From Panorpa germanica (Eukaryota; Arthropoda; Insecta; Mecoptera; Panorpidae): a stretch of DNA of 64,000 nucleotides. Positions 1-13,096 of this stretch are shown here, in pieces. The notes under the pieces were generated by a model, which saw nothing but the letters and a program-made list of their open reading frames with translations, searched no databases and was not told the DNA's origin. The number at the start of each line of letters is the position of its first letter. Positions within the stretch are counted from its first letter, which is position 1. The position numbers and the translations under genes were made by a program. The stretch is from positions 12,277,331 to 12,341,330 of the forward strand of contig OY783210.1 of the NCBI GenBank assembly GCA_963678705.1. Reading direction: 5' to 3'.

Positions 1-1319
1 TTGCACTATTCTCTCTTCCTTTCAGACTTCATATTCCCTTTCCTTTTTATCTCGATCACTCTGTTCAGACATAAACCCTCTGGTTTTTCACTTTCTCCTT
101 CTGCAACAAATTTTGAAGTTGAAAATTTTGAAGTTTTGTTGCATAAAATTAGAATTTGCTTTTCTTGAATAATGTATAAGTAGTTAATTAAAATAATTAA
201 TGGTTTATTGGCTGGTTACATATAATCTGTTATAAAATATAATACAGCGATATTTATTAATAATTTCACTTTCTAATAACATAAATAATTATTTCAGATT
301 CATCAGTTTAGTGATATGTCGCTACTGAAAGAATTCAATTTAAGGTAAGAATTTATACATATAACACACTATCCCGAAAGTATGTTTGCTGTACGATATA
401 TGCCTAAAACGTAACAAACCACATTAAACTTTGTCTGCATAATATAAAACTCTGCTTTTAAAAGATTTATTTAAAATGATTAGTTAAATAATGTATTAAA
501 TTTAAAGGAGAAAATAAATTTTTTGAAGTGATTACATTTATGTTTGTCTTAGTATTAGTGTGAGAGTTGGTTAGATGTTGGATGGGTTCGTTCCTTCCTT
601 CGTTCGTTCGTTCCTTCGTTGTTGAATTCCATTCTCTAAACGTACTACTACTTACAAGTAAGTAAACCCTCTACAAGCAAAGAGAAATGATATCTCCATG
701 TCAACTCAACTTTTAGCCTAAGGGTAGTACAAAAAGTTTTATCAAAAGTTTACTCACACCACAACTTTTTATCCTTATCCAACATTACACCCCTTCACTT
801 ACTCTTCCAGTTTTCTCATACTTTATACTTCTACCAACACTTTTCTTACCAGAACCGAATTCGTTAAATACAGTTACATGCTTACGGTCATCAAAGATGT
901 GTGTCAGTATTTTAAGGACAACCTATCAGAAAGATGTGCTGTTTTGAGCCCTGTTCGTGAGAAGCGTCGTATGTCAATACGTAATAAAATTAACACAATC
1001 AAAAGTAGTTCACTTTCAATATATTTATTAAAAGATACCGTTTACTGTAGTTTTTATTGCAGGACAATATTTGCCATATTCTTAAGTTATCATTCTAAGT
1101 TGTTCAAAGCAATCGTAAGAAAATTACTATTGTTATTACACAAAACAAACTAAGCGAAAGAAAAACAAAAGTAAGCTAGTAATTATCTAGTTTCTATCTT
1201 ATTTACACGCGTATTGTGAAATTTGTAAGGCTTGTTTTGTAAGCTAAACGCAACTTTACTGCTAGAGTGAAATATTATTGAATATTAATCTTTCTACGAC
1301 ATATCCTGTAAAAACAAAT
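1..1319. other. No recognisable gene; low-complexity patch
   Basis: AT-rich sequence. A degenerate CGTT/TTCC microsatellite lies at about 586-622. At 872-968 there is a short open stretch preceded by an AG and followed by GTATGT, reading VIKDVCQYFKDNLSERC. It is more coding-like than its surroundings, but I do not recognise it and it could be a transposon-derived remnant or chance. Confidence 0.4.
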
Positions 1320-1705
1320 TTTATGTTGTATATTTATTTTAATGAATCTCTGGTCTCTCCTCTATGCTTTACATTATTCTATATAATTCTTAATTATATT
1401 TCATTAATTCTAATTAAACTTAAAAACTAATGACATCTCTTACTTTCTCTGTCCTCTATTCATATATTGCTCTATTCCTTTATTCCTCAACTTCCCTCTT
1501 CTAAACTTCATGATTCCCCCCTTTTCGTGTCTCTTCTCTTCCTTCCTCTCGGTATCTCCGCCATTCATTTTCTTCCTCCTCTCGTCACCTTCTCTAACCT
1601 TTTCTCTCCCGACTGCTACTCTACCTTTTCCTCTTCTTTCTTTCTTTTTCTCACTACTTCTACAATCCACCTCTTCCCTTCGTTGCATCCTCTCATTAAA
1701 TTTGC
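1320..1705 (-). repeat. Decayed 3' end of an R1-like LINE (family alpha)
   Basis: Read on the minus strand this is purine-rich, with a Lys/Arg/Glu-rich open frame (1440-1688), followed by a 3' untranslated part. That part matches, with clear divergence, the LINE tails at 14.85-15.3, 18.1-18.5 and 55.8-56.4 kb (shared block around GAAATATAATTAAGAA and AATAATGTA). The zinc-knuckle cysteines seen in the 18-kb copy are not preserved. It is an old, non-functional fragment. The plus-strand open frames here are pyrimidine-rich shadows. Confidence 0.45.
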
Positions 1706-4700
1706 ATTATTAATTTAGTCATTAAGCAAATTTGATATAGCAAAGATGGACCACATATTTTAAATTTTAGAAAACCGGTATTACCATATCCGAAAGAAAT
1801 ATATTTTTCTTTTCGAGTTCGGCTCTGTTTTTTACTAACTAACCAACGAATACGACATTTGCAAACACAATTCATCCTGTTGGTCTGTCTGCTACAAACC
1901 CAAAGAGCATTCTCTTATCCAAACCTAATTTAGCTTAAACTAATCCAATTTAACATTCCATTTTGTATGTCCATGTACATTCAACTTTACTGTTTATGGT
2001 TTTATTCACCATGCCTTTTAAATCGTGAAGACGTCTTCGTTTGTATGTGTGTGTGTGAATTACTTTATCTACACTTGTGCTTTGTAAAAAGTGGAAAAAC
2101 TTTACCCAAATTCTCAACGTGCTAGGCAGAATTTAAAGTTAAAAAACAATTAAATTATACAAGGCTGACGCTGCTACAGAAGAAATGTGTATGACCGACA
2201 ACTATTTATCATGAAGTCATGAATGTTAAGTGTAGCAATAGAGCAACGAATTGTTGTGAAATTTTACATGAAAGTTGAAAAAACCGCTACTGAAACTTAT
2301 AATTTATTGAAAGAAGTGTTTTTGAGTGGTTTAAACATTTTTAAAATGGCTGAGCCTATATCGATATGAGTTTATATAAATGAAACTACAAAATATGTAT
2401 AAAAAACACATAACTACATTCAGCAACTCACCGTCAAGCATCAACTTTCGAAATGGAGAATGTACTGGTATGAAAATACATTTTCAAAGACTGCTTGCTG
2501 CAAGTAATTATATAAAGCTTCTCATAATTCAAAACAGAGAAAAGCAAAACAAAAAGAATTATAAAAAAATTCGATTAATTACAATGACCGACATTCCTTC
2601 GTTATTATTTTTATAATTTTTTGTTTCTTTGATATAAAACACTAGGATATAAAATTCAATGGAAGCTTTTTTACGAATAGCTGAGCTTTTACGTCGAAAG
2701 CTTCGTCGTAATTAGTTTGTTTGTTTTGGATATAAAAAAGTATTGGTTTCTGTTGTACTGAACTATATATAGGAATACTACGATTTCTATATTGCAGGTA
2801 TTTGTAGTACGAGTATATTTGTGGAATAGCAAAATACAGAGTGTTCCAAAATCATTATGTAGCTTGAAATATATTTACGAATATGAGGTATGTTCAAAAA
2901 CAAACGGGAATTTGTAATTTAAAAGAAAAACGCGGTAAATATTTTATGATAATATTTTTCTGCCAATTCATATAATTGAAATCAGAAATTAACTGACGTT
3001 AAGTAAATTAAATTTAAAAAAAGTGCTAGTGAAGTGGATTGATTAAAGTACCTGCTGTATGCAAACGGATTGACTGATCTTACTTATTTTCAATTTTCAA
3101 TGCGGGAAATTTAACGCCGGCAATTTAAATAAATATATTTTACTACAGAGGAATCCTGCAAGTAGAATAGTAAAGCGGGTTCTAGAATACTTTTGCATAC
3201 ATTTTTGTAGGGCAAGGAACAAGGTGGGGGAAGAAAGAGATAAATGTTGTTATGTATTTATGTAAAAGTGAGACAGATAATTCTTAATGGATTATACAAA
3301 TAATGAAACGGCGAAAAATAATAACCTAGAACTAAAAGAAGTTTTATTTAATTTAATTACAAACAAAAACGGAATGGGTACAAAGTGTGACAAGACGTGG
3401 TTAAAAAAGGGCACGGTAGTGGTTATAAGTTCCGTAACATTACACGTAATCTAAAATTCGATATCCAAAAAAATAAATAAGACCCAATAAAAATGAGGGA
3501 CACAAAGAATATATTCTTTTAAAAGTGTGACGTAGCAATGTGTGACAAGACGTAGCAGGAGGATCGAATATCAGTTTAAGAAACTATGAATTTTTTGTAA
3601 TTTAATAATGCATAATTCAAAATCATTTCGGTTGGAAATCGTTTTAAATTTTCAAGAGACTGAAAAATGTAATAAACACTATTTCAATATCTTTCCACAA
3701 AATGAAACATAAGGGTTAATATTATAGATTGTAGTTACTCCAGTGAGGACGATCCTTTAGAATCCTAACTTTCCGATATTTTGTGTAAGGAAGTGTTGAA
3801 CAAAAGGATCAGATTCTGTGTGTAATCTGAATGTAGTAGAAAATGCGAAATCAGTAAAAAAGAGGAAAGGATTGTATGTACAACATAAAACCGAACATAT
3901 CTCCGTTCCAATCTGGGGCGCATTACTCGTACATGCTACATAACATTTGCAATCAGTAAGTATTGTACAGTAGCACTGTACATGTATATGTAAATATATG
4001 TGTGTATGGGTTTGTTGGTGTCATGTTTTTGTAACGAGCTTTTTGCGTAGCTTTAATACATTTTTGTGATTAGTGGAAAATGTGGTCCTTTTATTTAGTT
4101 GGTAATATGTTTGAATGAAATTAACGGTTTATTTTCCGGTCATGTTCATTTTTGGGCGTGTCCAACATACTTGGTTAAATGATTTATTAAAATAATAAAT
4201 ATACGTAATGGTTCTATCCTTAAAGAAACACTTTCGTAATATATGTAACCCCAGGGAGGAAAAACGAATGGAAAACGGTAACGAAGTAATGTTATTTACC
4301 GAAATGATGACATAATTCATTACGTAATAATATGACATGGAATTATGACTTGTTTTTATTATTTCGATTAATATAAAACAATAATTCCTGTTTGTGAGTT
4401 TTATGTTGAAAACGTTTTAAGAACACAAAGCAATTACTTGAAAGCAAGGATCGGCTTTACAAATTCATATAGGTTTGTGAAAGGACAGATCTGAACATAC
4501 ACATTACGAAATACGATACATTAGAGACGTCATCAATACAGCTATTAAAAAGAATTAGATTAGAAGCGACTTCAACATCATCTAAACCACCAAAGATGTA
4601 ATACTATAGATTCAAGAGACATACATTCACATAATGACCCCAACAATTTTACTATTAATTTGGTACTTAATTAGGAACAAATCGATCATCAATTCCACTT

Positions 4701-4812
4701 CTCTCAAATTAATAGCTCGATGTTACAACATTTAATTAATACGATTGAATCTATTATAGATTGTAAATTACTAAAAATAATACAATTGAAATTAGATGGA
4801 GAAAAGTAGAAT
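1706..4812. other. Intergenic, nothing recognised
   Basis: AT-rich sequence with short open frames only, none resembling a protein I know and none with codon structure. I see no terminal inverted repeats with matching target duplications in this stretch. Confidence 0.5.
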
Positions 4813-4820
4813 CATATGCC

Positions 4821-5161
4821 CAGGAGTGGTCTTAGCTATTGCGAGGCCCCGGGCAACAGATATTTGCGAGAACCTTGTTCTTTGTGTAATTTATGTAATA
4901 AGTATTTTTGATGAGAAATAAAATTTTATATTAGAAGATTTATAAAAGTTAACAAGCACAAAGACGACAAATATTAAAGATGATAAATTAAGGCACATGA
5001 ATGCCTTAAAAGAACACGCAGTGATCCTAGTGGGATTTCTAAAGCGCGAGGCGCGAGATTCAAATTCATATATAGTAATGAATTTTTCTACTTGGGTTGT
5101 TGCGCTAGAATGCGAGGCCTCAGGCGGTTGTCGTGCTTGCCGCCCTCTAAGGCCATCCCTG
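4821..5161. mobile_element. Non-autonomous hAT element (MITE), 341 bp
   Basis: The left end is CAGGAGTGGTCTTAG and the right end is CTAAGGCCATCCCTG, an imperfect inverted pair beginning with CAGG. It is flanked on both sides by the same 8 bp, CATATGCC (4813-4820 and 5162-5169). An 8-bp target duplication with CAG...CTG ends is the hAT signature. The right part is GC-rich compared with its flanks. The interior codes for nothing I recognise; the 70-aa frame across it is incidental. Confidence 0.88.
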
Positions 5162-5169
5162 CATATGCC

Positions 5170-6584
5170 AATGATATCTATGTTAAGAAATCAAATAATA
5201 TTAAACTAGTGCCTTTTCAAATAAAGGGTACAGTAGCACTGGAAAGATAGATGAAGGGGTTCTCAAAACACAACTTTCTTTAAGAAAACCAAGTTTACTT
5301 AATTCATTTTTATTTACAAATGGTTGTAGATAACAAATCTTAAAATGGATTGTATACTGATAATTTCTTTAACAACGTTGTGTGCTTGTCAGCTGCGTGA
5401 TTGCAAAGCTGATGACTTGTGGACATCTTAACTGTGAAAAAATCGTGTCCATCGTAGGAACAGACTATCAAAGACATCGCTTTTATTGGAAATCTGGACT
5501 ATGAATAAATCGACGCTGTGTAAAAGCTATGATTTTCCACAGGAAAAATACCCGATACTTTAAAAATACCGATTTAAATTATATATTATCAATGAACTAA
5601 TAGTACTTTTTATTAAGCTAAAATAACACTCTTTTAGCGTACTGTACAGAGACCGAAACCCCGTTATTATTTGTTATGTAATTTGATAACAATATGAAAT
5701 TTTCAATTCGTTATCGTTATTTTCAAGGTTATTTTGTTGGTTGGTCTTGGTAAAAATACGATACTCGGTGTTTAAATACTTGATTTCGGTATTTGTATAA
5801 TAGAAACTGTCTTGTACCAGTATAATTGCACAGAATTCGAATTTAATATAGAAAATACGTACTACACACATAAGATACATAAGTCAAAAAAGAAAGTGGC
5901 ATAAATCTGCTCTGAAGAATTTATGGCGTAGATTTCTTTTTCACTAAATAATGAAGTTTGATTTCATTGAAAATCAAAAAGCAATGAATTGACTTTTTAT
6001 CTGATGAAATAAAAACAAAACAATTTCGGTTGTAAGCGCCTGTTTTAATAACAAGTTTATTTTAAGTTTTATTAATGCTAGTAATGTACATATGGCATGT
6101 TTTGTTGTGTTATTAATTAATAGCTCACGTCTCTGATGTTAAGATATATATTTTAATTAACTACTAAATTATTTCAGGTTTCTAATTATACACTTTTTAT
6201 TTATTTCTTAATTGTTGTAATTTTATATCATTAAATCACATCAGCTTCAATAGTATTAAATATGTTTAGTATTTAAATATTTAGAACTAGAAATTTAGTA
6301 AATATTTTGAACTTAGATACTATAGAATTAACCTTACACTTTAACCAATATTTTTTTACTTATTTTCGGTTAAAAATGCAAGAAAAATTTAAAGTATTAT
6401 TTATCAACTTTTTAATATTTATATTTACTTTTTTGCTTTAATTAGTGGTACACTTAATTTTTTTTTTTAATATTTATTTTGTTTGTGCATCAACTTTTAG
6501 AAGTTATTAGCACTTATATTAGCACATATACAATTATTTATAATATATAATTTGTAATTTATAATTTACAATTTATAAATATTT
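5170..6584. other. Intergenic, nothing recognised
   Basis: AT-rich sequence with no supported gene. The last part (about 6450-6584) is the 3' untranslated tail of the LINE fragment that follows on the minus strand, with the block GTGCTAATAACTT and an A-rich end. Confidence 0.5.
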
Positions 6585-6860
6585 TTAAAATAAGGACACT
6601 AGGTTTGTTTTGTTCATAAATTCAATAAGGTTTTTCAAATTTTCTTTGTTTTTATGTATCAGTCTATATTCTTGAGGTATATTATATTCTTGTCTGAGCG
6701 ACGAGTATTTTGAGCAATGGAAAATAATATGCTTTACTGTTAGTGGGTTATTGCATTGTTCACATATTGGTTGTGGACACTTAATTTTATATAATATTGC
6801 AGAAAGAGTTCTGCACTATAAATTTTATGATATCGTGTTCTACTGAAGGAAATTGTGCTC
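6585..6860 (-). pseudogene. LINE (family beta) C-terminal zinc-knuckle fragment
   Basis: The minus-strand frame 6797-6585 is open to a TAA and reads as the C-terminus of an I/R1-type non-LTR retrotransposon. It has the zinc-binding segment PICEQCNNPLTVKHIIFHC (Cys-x2-Cys...His...Cys), then NLKNLIEFMNKTNLVSLF and stop. This domain follows the reverse transcriptase and RNase H domains in complete elements. Both are missing here, so this is a 5'-truncated copy. The same C-terminus and tail recur at 30.7-31.0 and 38.9-39.2 kb, and the tail alone at 27.6, 44.8 and 58.7 kb. This is the least damaged copy in the window. Confidence 0.75.
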
Positions 6861-9800
6861 TGTTTCAGGCGCTCTTGTTTTTAGGTCTGCGTACATTTTA
6901 CAAAAGGGTATTTTGTGTTTCCGTTTCAAGGTTATACTCTGTAGCTACATGAACTAAAGGTTACCATACACTGGTTTAATATAAAGGCGATTATCATTAC
7001 TATTGACAGTGTTACAAGTCAACTCGACCGATCTGAACGCATGGACGAACTTAAATAAGTTGAAACTAGGAAAAACTTTAGTTGGGAAAACATCTGTCAC
7101 TAGAGATATGGTCGCAGGGCAGCCAAAAGTAATATGGCCATGTGGAAATTGGATTGACAAGCTTTTTGAACGCTGAAGTACCAATAATGTACGGGGTTAT
7201 AAGATCCTTAGAGGAAGTGGATTAAAATTAATATATATATATACCCAGACATATATTTAATAGAATAGTGGATTACTTTACATTGAGTTATTAAAAATAT
7301 GGATGCTTATCTTTTTCAGCATTAATACTTATTATTAAGAGTTTCTAGAAATTACATTAATTACTTTTATGTACAACATGTTATCAAGAGATTTACATTT
7401 TATTGTAAGACCCTCCCCCCTCTGCATTTTCTAACTTGCCTTCCTTACAAGAAGCTTACAGATTGCTCTTGATATATATTATACATAAACCTAATATCTT
7501 CTAAGACAACTTCTCCTTTATTATTATGAAAATTAATTGAGTTAATTTTAGAATTGAATTAAATTATAGGTTCATTAATAATCATTTGAAGTTATTTAGG
7601 GATTTATTTATCTTAATCAAATAATTTATATTTTAATTTAAAATAAAGCGCTTCTATAATCGTAATTATTTATTCAATTTTCAACGTAGCAACTGTTTTT
7701 AGTAATATATTTTTCGTTTAATATATAATCTAATTATAATTATGATTATAATTAAGGCTTCGTCATTTTCTCTGCTTTAGATCAATATTTAGTATTACTT
7801 TTATTTCTGTTTATTTCAGTATTCAGAATTAGATTTTATACGTTTATTAATTTTAGACATTTCTGCCAGAATAAAATTTTCATTTACGTAGTAAGCAATA
7901 ATTTGTATTTAATGTAAAACGTTCAAAAAACGCTTCTGTTTAACTCCATTTAAATAAATAATACCTATATCAATCGTGTAGTTCATTACTAGGACAACTC
8001 ATCTACTTGTTACTAACAATACTCACCTACCTCATAATTACAGCCGAACAAAATTATAATGCAGATAAAGCTCTGAACTCAGTGCTCTGACGAAATATGG
8101 AGGAGTGTGTTTATTATTTGATAAAATTAATATATAGTGTTAATTTAGGTGTATTTAATTTGTCGAAAAAAATTTTGTCGAAATTTTTCCATCGATTGTG
8201 AAGCGAGATATTTATAATTAAAGTCCGATAAAGTATAAGAAAAAAACATAGTTTCGTGTATATCTAAAAAACTAATATTTAATAAAAAAAAGAATTTGGA
8301 AAATTTGGAAATGAAAATTATTTTCTTTTATCGATTAGTTGAAAAATATAAATATTTAAAAAAAAATTTTTTTTTAATATAGTTTCTCGGGCTTCTTAGG
8401 CACGTAGCCTTTTATCGCCGCTTATATTGTTCTGCTTCTTCTTATACGTTATATCCAGACAGCAAGAATGATCTATTCATGGCTACTGCAGTTATAAATT
8501 TCGGTTTCTCAATCAAAAAGGCGGTGATATCAAATATTTAAAGTTGAAATAAAAAAATAACAGATACCACAATTTGACAACGCTGGTCTTATAGTTTACT
8601 TTTTATGGTACTTCTATAAGACATGCGGCATTGGGATTGGTAGTGTTGCCACATTGGCTGTTATTAAGTAGTTTAATGTTTTCGTATTGACTGTCAGACT
8701 ATACTTTTCTCTCCGATTGTCACGGCCAAGCTACCTTAATAGTCCGTACCAATGAATAAGAAAAATATGAGATGAATACAACTTCATTTTATGTGGGATT
8801 AGAGTATTATTTCTTTAAATAAACCCACGTAGTTTAATACCTACAGCTCTGCTTACGAAGTTGTACCTTTAATAAATGTATTTTTATCTGCTTCACACTT
8901 TATTCGTAAGAAGAATTACAGATATCCTATTCCCATCAACTGTTTATTACCAAGATTCAACATAAATAGCTTTTACTTTTGAAACATTTTTTTTTTTTTG
9001 AAACGTGAGGCATTATATTTTTAATTTTAATTTTTTTGTGTTTGTGACGTTTGCTTTTAAAAAATATAAAGTGGAGCACTTAGGAAAGGAGCTTAGGTAG
9101 GGATTAAACATTACTTTTGGAATGTTTTCTCTTCCTAAATGTAAAAGTTCCATTAATTTCATATTTTCTTGAGATATAATTTTTTTTTAATTATTATGTC
9201 AGTTAGATTGCTAAAGTTCGTTTCTTCTCTTCATTCGTCTACAATTACAACTGGCATACAACAAAAGTTAAAAGAAAGATAAAACAATTGAAATTAAATA
9301 TTATAACAATATTCAAATATTCAAATGTTACTTTAAGTTTAAGAATTAAAATTAAAGTGAAATAGCAAACATTACAAATTAAATTTAAATATTTATATAT
9401 TCATGTGTCGACATATGGTACAACATTCATAGGACCGAGGACGAGGACGAGGACGAGGACCCCTTGGAAGCCATTATGGGTCCTCCATAAGATTTCCACT
9501 TTACTACACGAGAGATTTGTGAGAGAGGATGCTCACGTACACCCAACAGCGACACCTTCCACACAACGAACAACGTACGAACTAACTAACGCAACGGGTT
9601 ATTTAAATGTTAGAATTTAAATATAAAATATGAAAATGGGAAGCTCGTAGCAAGTTGCTCAAAGTAAATTTACTTAACAAAACTTGGAACATAATGACAA
9701 GGTTCATATTATTATATTTTTGATGAAAATTCGTTGGATCTCGGAACTTCAAGGGCAGCTCTTTTAACTCTCTGTTAACTAAGGGTTATTATAAACTTTC

Positions 9801-9930
9801 GTTGAAATGTTTGTTTTTAATTTTTGTTTCTATTTGAATCGAACATAAATATTACTATAGAAAACTATGAGTACTAGAAAATTACTAATTTCCCTGTTGA
9901 TACTAAATTTTTGTTAAGTGATTTAAAATT
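6861..9930. other. Intergenic, nothing firmly recognised
   Basis: AT-rich. A frame at 6954-7184 (minus) has more ordinary amino-acid composition than its neighbours, but I cannot assign it. A hexanucleotide microsatellite (GAGGAC repeated about four times) is at 9436-9461. No RNA gene or element boundary was seen. Confidence 0.45.
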
Positions 9931-10552
9931 AATGGGTTTGTGTCCTATGTCTTAATTTCTATAAAAGTGTACTATATATTGATAAAGTGGGTTACTAGAA
10001 CCTCAAATGTTCAATTATTTTTTAATAACTCCTTATATGTTAAGAGATATTAACAATTAAATAAAACATTTTGTCTCTTTAATTATTGAAGAGATTCAAC
10101 GTTGTACACATTCCAAATGCATGTGACATCTCAACCGCTGCCAACCTTACAGCTCATAAATCTCTACTATATGTATTTATATATCAAAATATCAAATATT
10201 ATTTACAGCTATTTCAAGGAACAATAAAATTTCAATATTATGTCTGCCGTAACAGGGTTAAATAAAATAAAAACTTATTAATCTTTGACTTGGCTTGATT
10301 ATTTCGACTACCAACAGCTACAAAACATTACCACAGCACTCAACAAATAACTGACGTTAAAATGCATTTCAAGTCATACAAATATGGCCGACCATTTCTA
10401 GCGCTAAAACTACAATTCAAACTTTTAATTGCTATATCTCCGTCAACATTTAGATATTTAATAAAATAGATCCGCCAATAGACATTTATTAACATCAATT
10501 TCAATCAATAATTGAAAAATCGACCACTAAAAAATGAGGACACAAGCCCATT
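9931..10552 (+). mobile_element. MITE, family ATGGGCTTGTGTCC, copy 1
   Basis: A 622-bp unit with ends AATGGGTTTGTGTCCTATG and (inverted) AATGGGCTTGTGTCCTCAT. It is the same element as 11010-11650 and, in opposite orientation, 33223-33839, with high identity over the whole length. No transposase is encoded. I could not define a perfect target duplication; flanking TTA/TTA is suggestive only, so the superfamily is left open. Confidence 0.75.
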
Positions 10553-11009
10553 AGTTTTTTTTTTATTCATTTACGTAACTACAACTGGTCTAATGACCAA
10601 CCACCAATTTATCCGTAACCAATACATATACATAACAAACGATATTAAGGATCGTCCATTGACATTTCCTTAATTTACACTATTTATATTTTTGTTTTCA
10701 CACTACTTTTATAACTGTCATTGTAGTTCGAAAGATTTCTTTCTCTTAATTATTCTACTTAACGCTTGGTTGTCCAACAGTTGGAGTACCTCGTCATTCG
10801 GATGACAGCAATCTTTTTATTTCTTCGAAGCATATCTTTTTATTTCTTCTTTGACAAAATTCGGTGTCACCGAAAAATTAATTAGTGAATTATAAATGTT
10901 ATGTTAAATGTGTATAAAAAATGTTTGATAGAGGCTAAGACGAATAAAAGTCAAGGCCATATAAGTAAATAAAAAAAGAAATAGGAAATTACTACTCTAC
11001 AAAATCGAA
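10553..11009 (+). repeat. LINE 3' tail between two MITE copies
   Basis: The block GAATAAAAGTCAAGGC followed by an A-rich run (about 10942-10980) matches, in inverse, the tail of the RNase H-bearing LINE at 39.96-40.02 kb. The sequence upstream of it (10.55-10.94 kb) is probably the rest of that 3' end, but I find no clear coding match. Confidence 0.5.
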
Positions 11010-11650
11010 AATGGGCTTGTGTCCTATGTCTTAATTTCTATAAAACTGTACTATATATTGATAAAGTGGGTTACTAGAACCTCAAATGTTCAATTATTTT
11101 TTAACAACTCCTTATATGTTCAGAGATATTAACAATTAAAAAAGTCATTTTGTCTCTTTAATTATTAAAGGAATTCAACGTTGTACACGCATTCCAAGTG
11201 CATGTGACATCACAATCCTTGTGCAAGGTTACCAACCTTAAAGCTCATAAATCTCTGCTATATGTATTTATATATCAAAATATCAAATATTATTTACAGC
11301 TATTTCAAGGAATAATAAAATTTAAATATTATGTCTACCTTAGCAGGATTAAATAAAATAAAAACTTATTATTCTTTGACTTGACTTGATTATTTGACTA
11401 CCAACAGCTACAAAACATTACCACAGCACTGACCTACTCAACAAATAACTGACGTTAAAATGCATTTCATGTCATACAAATATGGTCGACCATTTCTAGC
11501 GCTAAAACTACAATTCAAACTTTTAATTGCTATATCTCCGTCAATATTTAGATATTTAATAAAATAGACACGCCAATACATATTTATTAACATCAATTTC
11601 AATCAACAATTAAAAAATCGACCACTAAAAAATGAGGACACAAGCTCATT
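11010..11650 (+). mobile_element. MITE, family ATGGGCTTGTGTCC, copy 2
   Basis: Direct repeat of 9931-10552, about 640 bp. The left end is ATGGGCTTGTGTCCTATGTC and the right end is GAGGACACAAGCTCATT. Internal blocks such as CAACAGCTACAAAACATTACC are shared with both other full copies. It has small insertions relative to copy 1 (for example around 11210-11230). Non-coding. Confidence 0.75.
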
Positions 11651-12069
11651 GCGACTGAATGCGGAAAATTGGTGGAAATCCTTGGTTCTGAATATTTTGT
11701 TTATCAGTCTCAATTTTGCTGATTTGGGTCTCCATCTTAAAAAAATGACGGTCAAAAGAGGTGTTTTTTGCAAAATCTCCTTAACAGTAAGTCCTAAGAT
11801 AAAAATGATTATTATCAATCGAATAGAGGGCTCAATTTCCTTCAATTTGTGTATACAAAATTTTTTTATATACCTGATAGATAACTGAAAATTATTCATA
11901 ATTCAAAACAGCGCAGACATTCAACAGTGAGTGCATGGAGTTACAATTTTGACTATAATTCTTAAACCTATATGTATAAACATACCATTTAAAAAGAATA
12001 TATCTACAATTTTTATTTAAATATTTCTTTAATAAAATAAAGTGATTACATACAAACATGTAAAAAGAA

Positions 12070-12600
12070 GTTTTTGCATTTTTTGTCTAATAAATTTGAA
12101 GCTATGCATTATTTTTTTTACCAGCTTATTCGCCAATTTACCGAATTCAGTGATTTAGAGATGGTGATGTCACACAAGATTCTTACCCACTTCCTTTCAA
12201 TGAATTGCCAGCTCTTTTATATAACAGAGTGTAATAGAGATGTATACGAGTGTGTGTAATACGTCAGTTACTATATACAGCTGGGTCGTGCAACCCGTAA
12301 AGGAAAAATAAATTTCGATTACTTTAAGCATTAAATTATTTAATGGTTTTTGCCGTTAGGTACTACATTCTTCCAGTTATCTTAAATTACATTCATTTTA
12401 CATAAATAACACTTACAAGAGTTAAACTTATAATTAATTATTAATTCTGTGATATGTCGTATGCAGAACTAATACAATCGGAAAAACAGAAATTCAAATT
12501 TTAAATAGCTACATCTTTTGGATATTACAAAAATGAAAGCGCCAATTAAAAACAAATTAAGAAAAACCATCTCTAAAAGATGAAACCCCATAAAATTGTA
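12070..12600 (+). repeat. Diverged relative of the ATGGGCTTGTGTCC MITE
   Basis: It shares with 20.35-20.63 kb the blocks CTGGGTCGTGC, TCTTTTATA.AACAGAG and a stretch ending in CTTTTGGATAT. It also shows weaker likeness to the middle of the three full MITE copies. The ends are not preserved, so the limits are approximate. Confidence 0.45.
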
Positions 12601-13096
12601 TAAAGAAAACATTTTTCACGTACAAAGTAATTTTTTTTATGTTAAATAAACCATAAATACATGTAACTGAGTTTAGCGGATATATTTATGTGTGTATGTG
12701 TGTGTCATACAAAAGCGTAGCATGATATTCTGTTTGCCTAACACCATTTTCCTCATTTTAGCGTGAAGTCATCTCTTTTCTTATATACATTTTCCATTCG
12801 ACCTTATATACTCGTATAGAAGTTATTTCCGTCAACTTGATCCCTTATCAACTATATTTTTGTGTGTTTAATAACATTTTGTTTTTCTTTGTTATTTTCT
12901 TCGTTTGCACAGCTTTATTATTTGTTTATAATCTGACAAATAAAATCGAGACCAACTTCTAATCGATCACTTTTATAATAACATATTATTGTTTTCTATG
13001 AAGCAAAACACACATATGCCTTTATATCACACTTATATATCAGAAGTTATGAAAACATTTCTAGCGTACTGCGAGAAACTAAGAAATGTTTTCTTC
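12601..13096. other. Intergenic, nothing recognised
   Basis: AT-rich sequence with a short GT-rich patch at about 12691-12708. No gene or element end was found. Confidence 0.5.

Noticed and set aside
8010-8060. Donor-like GTGAGT on the minus strand next to an open stretch, as an additional small gene
   Set aside because: No hydrophobic first exon, leader motif or partner exon could be found around it.
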